Origin: Chromera velia
Taxonomy: Eukaryota > Sar > Chromeraceae
Direction of reading: 5' to 3'
DNA length: 23,114 nucleotides
NCBI GenBank assembly: GCA_018398765.1
Contig: JAHBMJ010002066.1
Coordinates: 1-23,114 of the forward strand
Shown piece by piece: positions 20,095 through 23,114 of the stretch; the stretch's first letter is position 1; each line of letters opens with the position of its first letter. The position numbers and the translations under genes were made by a program. Below the pieces are notes generated by a model that was given only the letters and a program-made list of their open reading frames with translations, searched no databases and had not been told where the DNA came from.

Positions 20095-20982
20095 ATGGAG
20101 GATCAAGATCCAAAGCCGCAATTCGTTGGCTACAGGGTGACAGACAAGGCGCAGACTGCGTATCTGGAGTCGGAAAAATGGCTGACAGCTGCACAGAGGC
20201 GTACACAGTTCTCTCGGTTTGACCAGTCTGCCCCCCTCGCAAAATCGTTGCAAACGGAATGCAATATAAAAGTAGGCGTGCTAATGGACCTTATGAGACG
20301 ACACACGTGCATACAGAAGGTTGATTGGGTGCACGAGGCGGGAGAGAAGCTGTTTTTCTTTTCTGGTCATCTTCATTTTGTATCCTTCCCCGTCTTCAGA
20401 GACTGTTACTGCTTCTTCTTGAAGAAAGTTTTCTCTGTCTTGAAAGAGGCAGGTGCTCTTGACTTTGACCCGGCTGCAGAGACTACGGTTCCCGCACAGG
20501 ATCTGAAAGCAGCTGATCCAGTACCCTCCGTGTTGCAGACAGCCCCTCTGTCGATTCCTGCGAGGGGGAAGGGTTCTTTCTCTCGCTGGGAATGGTGGTT
20601 CCTTTCTACCGCTTCCCCTCTCCTGAAGAAGATCTTTCTAGATGAGGAGATCAACGAGCGTTTAGCAGAGGGGATGGATGGAAAAGAGAGGTTGGAGAGG
20701 GACAGAGAGTGGGTGGAGGGAATTGGGGGGGGGGATGATGAAAATAACCCTCGACAGGAGCTGGAACAGACCACCACTAAGTGGCTGGCCGTGCAGATTG
20801 AGAGAAAAGAGCAAAAGAGAGTGATGAGGGGGGATAGAAAATACATTGCAGAGTCTTTTGTGCACTCAGATGATCCAGTCGTGATAGGAGCAAGACAGAC
20901 AAAGAAGGGAGGATTTTTCATCTATCTCCGGCAGCAGTTAACAGACACGCAACGTCTTTATCTCCTTACATGGACGATTTAG
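20095..20982 (+). CDS. Unknown protein, 295 residues, apparently intronless
   Basis: ATG at 20095 (context CTCAGCATGG) opens an uninterrupted frame to TAG at 20980-20982. The product starts MEDQDPKPQFVGYRVTDKAQ. It has no signal peptide, and carries an aromatic-rich part (EKLFFFSGHLHFVSFPVFRD, around residue 84), a Pro/Ala-rich middle and a charged second half (NERLAEGMDGKERLERDREW). No domain is recognised. A separate frame that overlaps its stop continues with YMDDLDREEWRKEMRMERKR and about 30 more charged residues to TGA at about 21118. The true C-terminus could therefore differ if a late intron exists, but I found no well-phased donor. Function is unknown. Confidence 0.55.
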   Translation: MEDQDPKPQFVGYRVTDKAQTAYLESEKWLTAAQRRTQFSRFDQSAPLAKSLQTECNIKVGVLMDLMRRHTCIQKVDWVHEAGEKLFFFSGHLHFVSFPVFRDCYCFFLKKVFSVLKEAGALDFDPAAETTVPAQDLKAADPVPSVLQTAPLSIPARGKGSFSRWEWWFLSTASPLLKKIFLDEEINERLAEGMDGKERLERDREWVEGIGGGDDENNPRQELEQTTTKWLAVQIERKEQKRVMRGDRKYIAESFVHSDDPVVIGARQTKKGGFFIYLRQQLTDTQRLYLLTWTI

Positions 20983-21117
20983 ACAGAGAAGAATGGAGAA
21001 AGGAAATGAGGATGGAAAGAAAGCGAACAAAAAACGAAAGAGAGACAAATGAAAGGAGAGAAAGACGCGAGAGAGAGAGAGAGGAGAAAGAGAGAGTGAA
21101 AAGAAAGAGAGGAAACT
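20983..21117. repeat. Purine-rich tract downstream of the 295-residue gene
   Basis: Almost all A and G, with GAGA runs at 21070-21100. It is either 3' untranslated sequence or, in another frame, a Glu/Arg/Lys-rich coding extension. Confidence 0.7.
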
Positions 21118-21120
21118 GAC

Positions 21121-21640
21121 TGTACTGACAATTGAAACTTTTGTACTGGAAAGTGACTTTGAAAAATTTAGTTTTTAAAACATTAAAATAGATAGTTTAA
21201 CCTTTGAACTAATTGATTTTCATAATTTATTTAAGACTATTTAAGCTTAGTAAGATGTTTAAAAAATGAAATAAAAAAATGTGTATATAGAGTATATATT
21301 TTTTCAAAACCATAAATTGTCTAGTACCTATCATCGTAAATTAACGCTAAGACGAAAACACAATAAGAAATGTATCTGAATGGCTCTGAATCGATCTGAT
21401 TGAAGCATTTCTTCTCATGATCATAACTGTTTTGTTTTTAATTCATATAAGGCACTGCTCAACGGCGGGCGTGTCAGCGGTAGGGGGGGGGGAGGGGGGG
21501 AGCATCTCAGTATATATCAAACATGTACACCCGTAAACGCCACCTGCAGAAATACGTGCACACAAACAGAAAGTCAGTCGAATCGCCAGAATACATATAA
21601 AAGCATGCATGCAAACATAACCTGTATCTTTAATTTATAT
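21121..21640. other. AT-rich intergenic stretch, no gene seen
   Basis: Poly-A/T-rich sequence to about 21450, then a G-rich run (TAGGGGGGGGGGAGGGGGG) at about 21480-21500. There is no protein-like frame or RNA gene on either strand. Confidence 0.5.
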
Positions 21641-21657
21641 CAGAATGATACATAAAA

Positions 21658-22395
21658 GCAGGAAGACCGAAATTGGGAAAGCAATCGGACGGGCAGGAAG
21701 ACCGAAATCGGGAAGGCAATCAAGCGGGCAGGAAGGCCGAAATTGGAAGGCAGTCAGGCCGCTAAGAAGACCAAAATTGGAAGGCAGGCATGTGGGCAGA
21801 AAGAACGAACTCTGGGAGGCAGTCAGACACACAAGAAGGCCGAACTTGGGAAGACAGTCGGGCTAGAAGGAAGAATAAAATTGGGAAGGCCATCAGGCAA
21901 GCAGGATGACCGAAATTAGGAAGCGTTAGGAGGAAACTTGGGCGGGAAGTAAGGCCGAAATAGGGAAGGCAATCAGGCAGGCAGGAAAGCCGAAATTGGG
22001 AAGGCAACCGGACAAGCAGGAAGGCCGAAATTGCGAAGTCAGTCAGGCAGACAGAAAGGCCGAAATTTGGAAAGCATTGAGACAGACAGAAAAGCTGAAA
22101 TTTAGAGGGCAGTCAGGCAGGCAAGAAGGCTAAAATCGGAAAGCAGTCCGCATGGCAGGAATGTAAAACTCTGGAAGGCAGTCAAGCAGGCAAGAAGGCC
22201 GAAATTGGGAAGGCAATCGGGCAGGCAGGAAGACCAAAATTGGGAGCGCGGCGAAAGCCGAAATTAGAAAGGCAATAGAGCGGGCGGAAAGGCCAAAATT
22301 GGGAAGGCATTTAGCAAGACAGAAAGGCCGAAAGCTAAAGGGCAGTCAAGCAGGCAAGAAGGGCGAAATTTCGGAGGCAGTCAGGCAGGTAGAAA
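21658..22395. repeat. Degenerate 35-bp tandem repeat, about 21 copies
   Basis: The unit is close to GCAGGAAGACCGAAATTGGG followed by AAGGCAATCGGGCGG. Starts at 21658, 21693 and 21728 show an exact 35-bp period; later units vary between about 33 and 36 bp and carry many substitutions. This is a minisatellite. The minus-strand frame gives CLPDFGLPARLIAF-type repeats, but stops and indels break it, so it is not treated as coding. Confidence 0.9.
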
Positions 22396-22476
22396 AAAAA
22401 TAGGCTCGGCACGTAGGGGCGCTGCTCCCTTTCACAGTCTGAAGACTGCGGCCTTAACGAAAATGCAAAGACCTAC

Positions 22477-22539
22477 CTCTGGAGGAGTTGAAGAAGGACT
22501 GGAAACCAAAACAAGCATCTCCTGGAGGAGACCCACGAC
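22477..22539 (-). CDS. Candidate 21-codon internal exon of a minus-strand gene (partial)
   Basis: On the minus strand a good acceptor (TGCTCTTTGCAG, ending at 22540) precedes 63 bases encoding VVGLLQEMLVLVSSPSSTPPE, followed by the donor GAG|GTAGGT at 22477/22476. Length is a multiple of three. Its neighbours cannot be found: upstream lies the large inverted repeat and the window edge, and downstream lies the minisatellite. Sites this good around an open exon suggest a real gene, but the evidence is one exon only. Confidence 0.3.
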
Positions 22540-22623
22540 CTGCAAAGAGCAGAAGAGGGGGGCAGGGGTGAACAACACACACAAAAGGAGACGGCAGTTT
22601 TGTGCCTTGCCAAGGGTAGACCG

Positions 22624-22866
22624 GTCAGTCATTCAGAAACTACAATGGCCAGGTTGCAGCCACACAAGAACACTCACAGACATCGTACAAAGCCTTCTGC
22701 ATGCACCAAGAAGGCTCATCTCTGCAAACAAGATTTTTTCAATTCCCTCACTGGGAGGGGGGGGTGGACCCTCTCGCAGGGGTACAAAGCTGGCCAATTT
22801 GGAACCCCTGGTGGAGGGGGGGGGTCCGACCTGCTCTGCAGGTTTGCGTCCAAAATGTGTCTAAGA
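22624..22866 (+). repeat. Left arm of a 243-bp inverted repeat
   Basis: The reverse complement of 22872-23114 with three mismatches in 243 positions, all within the stretch around 22784-22807. The five bases AACAC at 22867-22871 form the loop. It contains runs of eight and nine G. Confidence 0.97.
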
Positions 22867-22871
22867 AACAC

Positions 22872-23114
22872 TCTTAGACACATTTTGGACGCAAACCTGC
22901 AGAGCAGGTCGGACCCCCCCCCTCCACCAGGGGTACCAAATTGGCCCGCTTCGTACCCCTGCGAGAGGGTCCACCCCCCCCTCCCAGTGAGGGAATTGAA
23001 AAAATCTTGTTTGCAGAGATGAGCCTTCTTGGTGCATGCAGAAGGCTTTGTACGATGTCTGTGAGTGTTCTTGTGTGGCTGCAACCTGGCCATTGTAGTT
23101 TCTGAATGACTGAC
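22872..23114 (-). repeat. Right arm of a 243-bp inverted repeat, reaching the window end
   Basis: Pairs with 22624-22866. The arm runs to the last base of the window, so the true length may be greater. Both arms carry the same open frame (MARLQPHKNTHRHRTKPSAC...), simply because they are copies. Confidence 0.97.

Noticed and set aside
20272-20399. Possible intron (GTAGGC...TCTTCAG) in the 295-residue gene
   Set aside because: Removing it gives an early stop in the joined frame, whereas the unspliced frame stays open.
21658-22395. Regular 35-bp spacing as a CRISPR array
   Set aside because: Units are contiguous and diverged without unique spacers, and the genome is eukaryotic.
22463-23093. 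Plus and minus open frames of 125-140 residues over the palindrome
   Set aside because: They are the same sequence read from the two arms, rich in Gly/Pro from G/C runs, with no supporting splice or start context.

Overview
This is a nuclear fragment from a eukaryote. It has spliced genes with GT-AG introns, long microsatellites, a decayed non-LTR retrotransposon (LINE), an inverted-repeat element and large AT-rich gaps. A calpain-type peptidase with a signal peptide, intron lengths of about 80 to 720 bp and heavy (CA)n/(GA)n content would fit an alveolate alga such as a chromerid (Chromera-like). That placement is inferred from style and not proven by any marker gene here.

Layout. Positions 1-551 hold the last exon of a plus-strand gene whose upstream part is outside the window. 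Positions 1713-3363 form an element bounded by perfect 27-bp terminal inverted repeats that carries a small, probably frameshifted gene. Positions 3393-9378 are repeat-rich: two 297-bp direct repeats (3393 and 9082) lie either side of an inactivated minus-strand LINE (about 4.5 kb) with endonuclease, reverse transcriptase and a C-terminal Cys/His motif. The LINE is itself bracketed by a 31-bp direct repeat.

The core is a head-to-head gene pair. On the minus strand, 15056 down to 10194, I assembled a gene of about 12 exons and 623 residues from splice sites and matching intron phases. It has an N-terminal signal peptide and no family I recognise. On the plus strand, 15685-18685, lies a three-exon calpain-like cysteine peptidase of about 668 residues, also with a signal peptide and with a complete Cys-His-Asn triad. 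The 628 bp between the two starts holds a (TA)11 tract. Shared regulation and a shared secretory or organelle route are possible but inferred.

The right side has a 295-residue unknown protein (20095-20982), about 21 degenerate copies of a 35-bp tandem repeat (21658-22395), a candidate minus-strand exon, and a 243-bp-arm inverted repeat with a 5-nt loop that runs exactly to the window end.

The most notable items are the unrecognised secreted 12-exon gene, the atypical secreted calpain, the gene-carrying inverted-repeat element, the complementary microsatellites inside one calpain intron, and the terminal palindrome.
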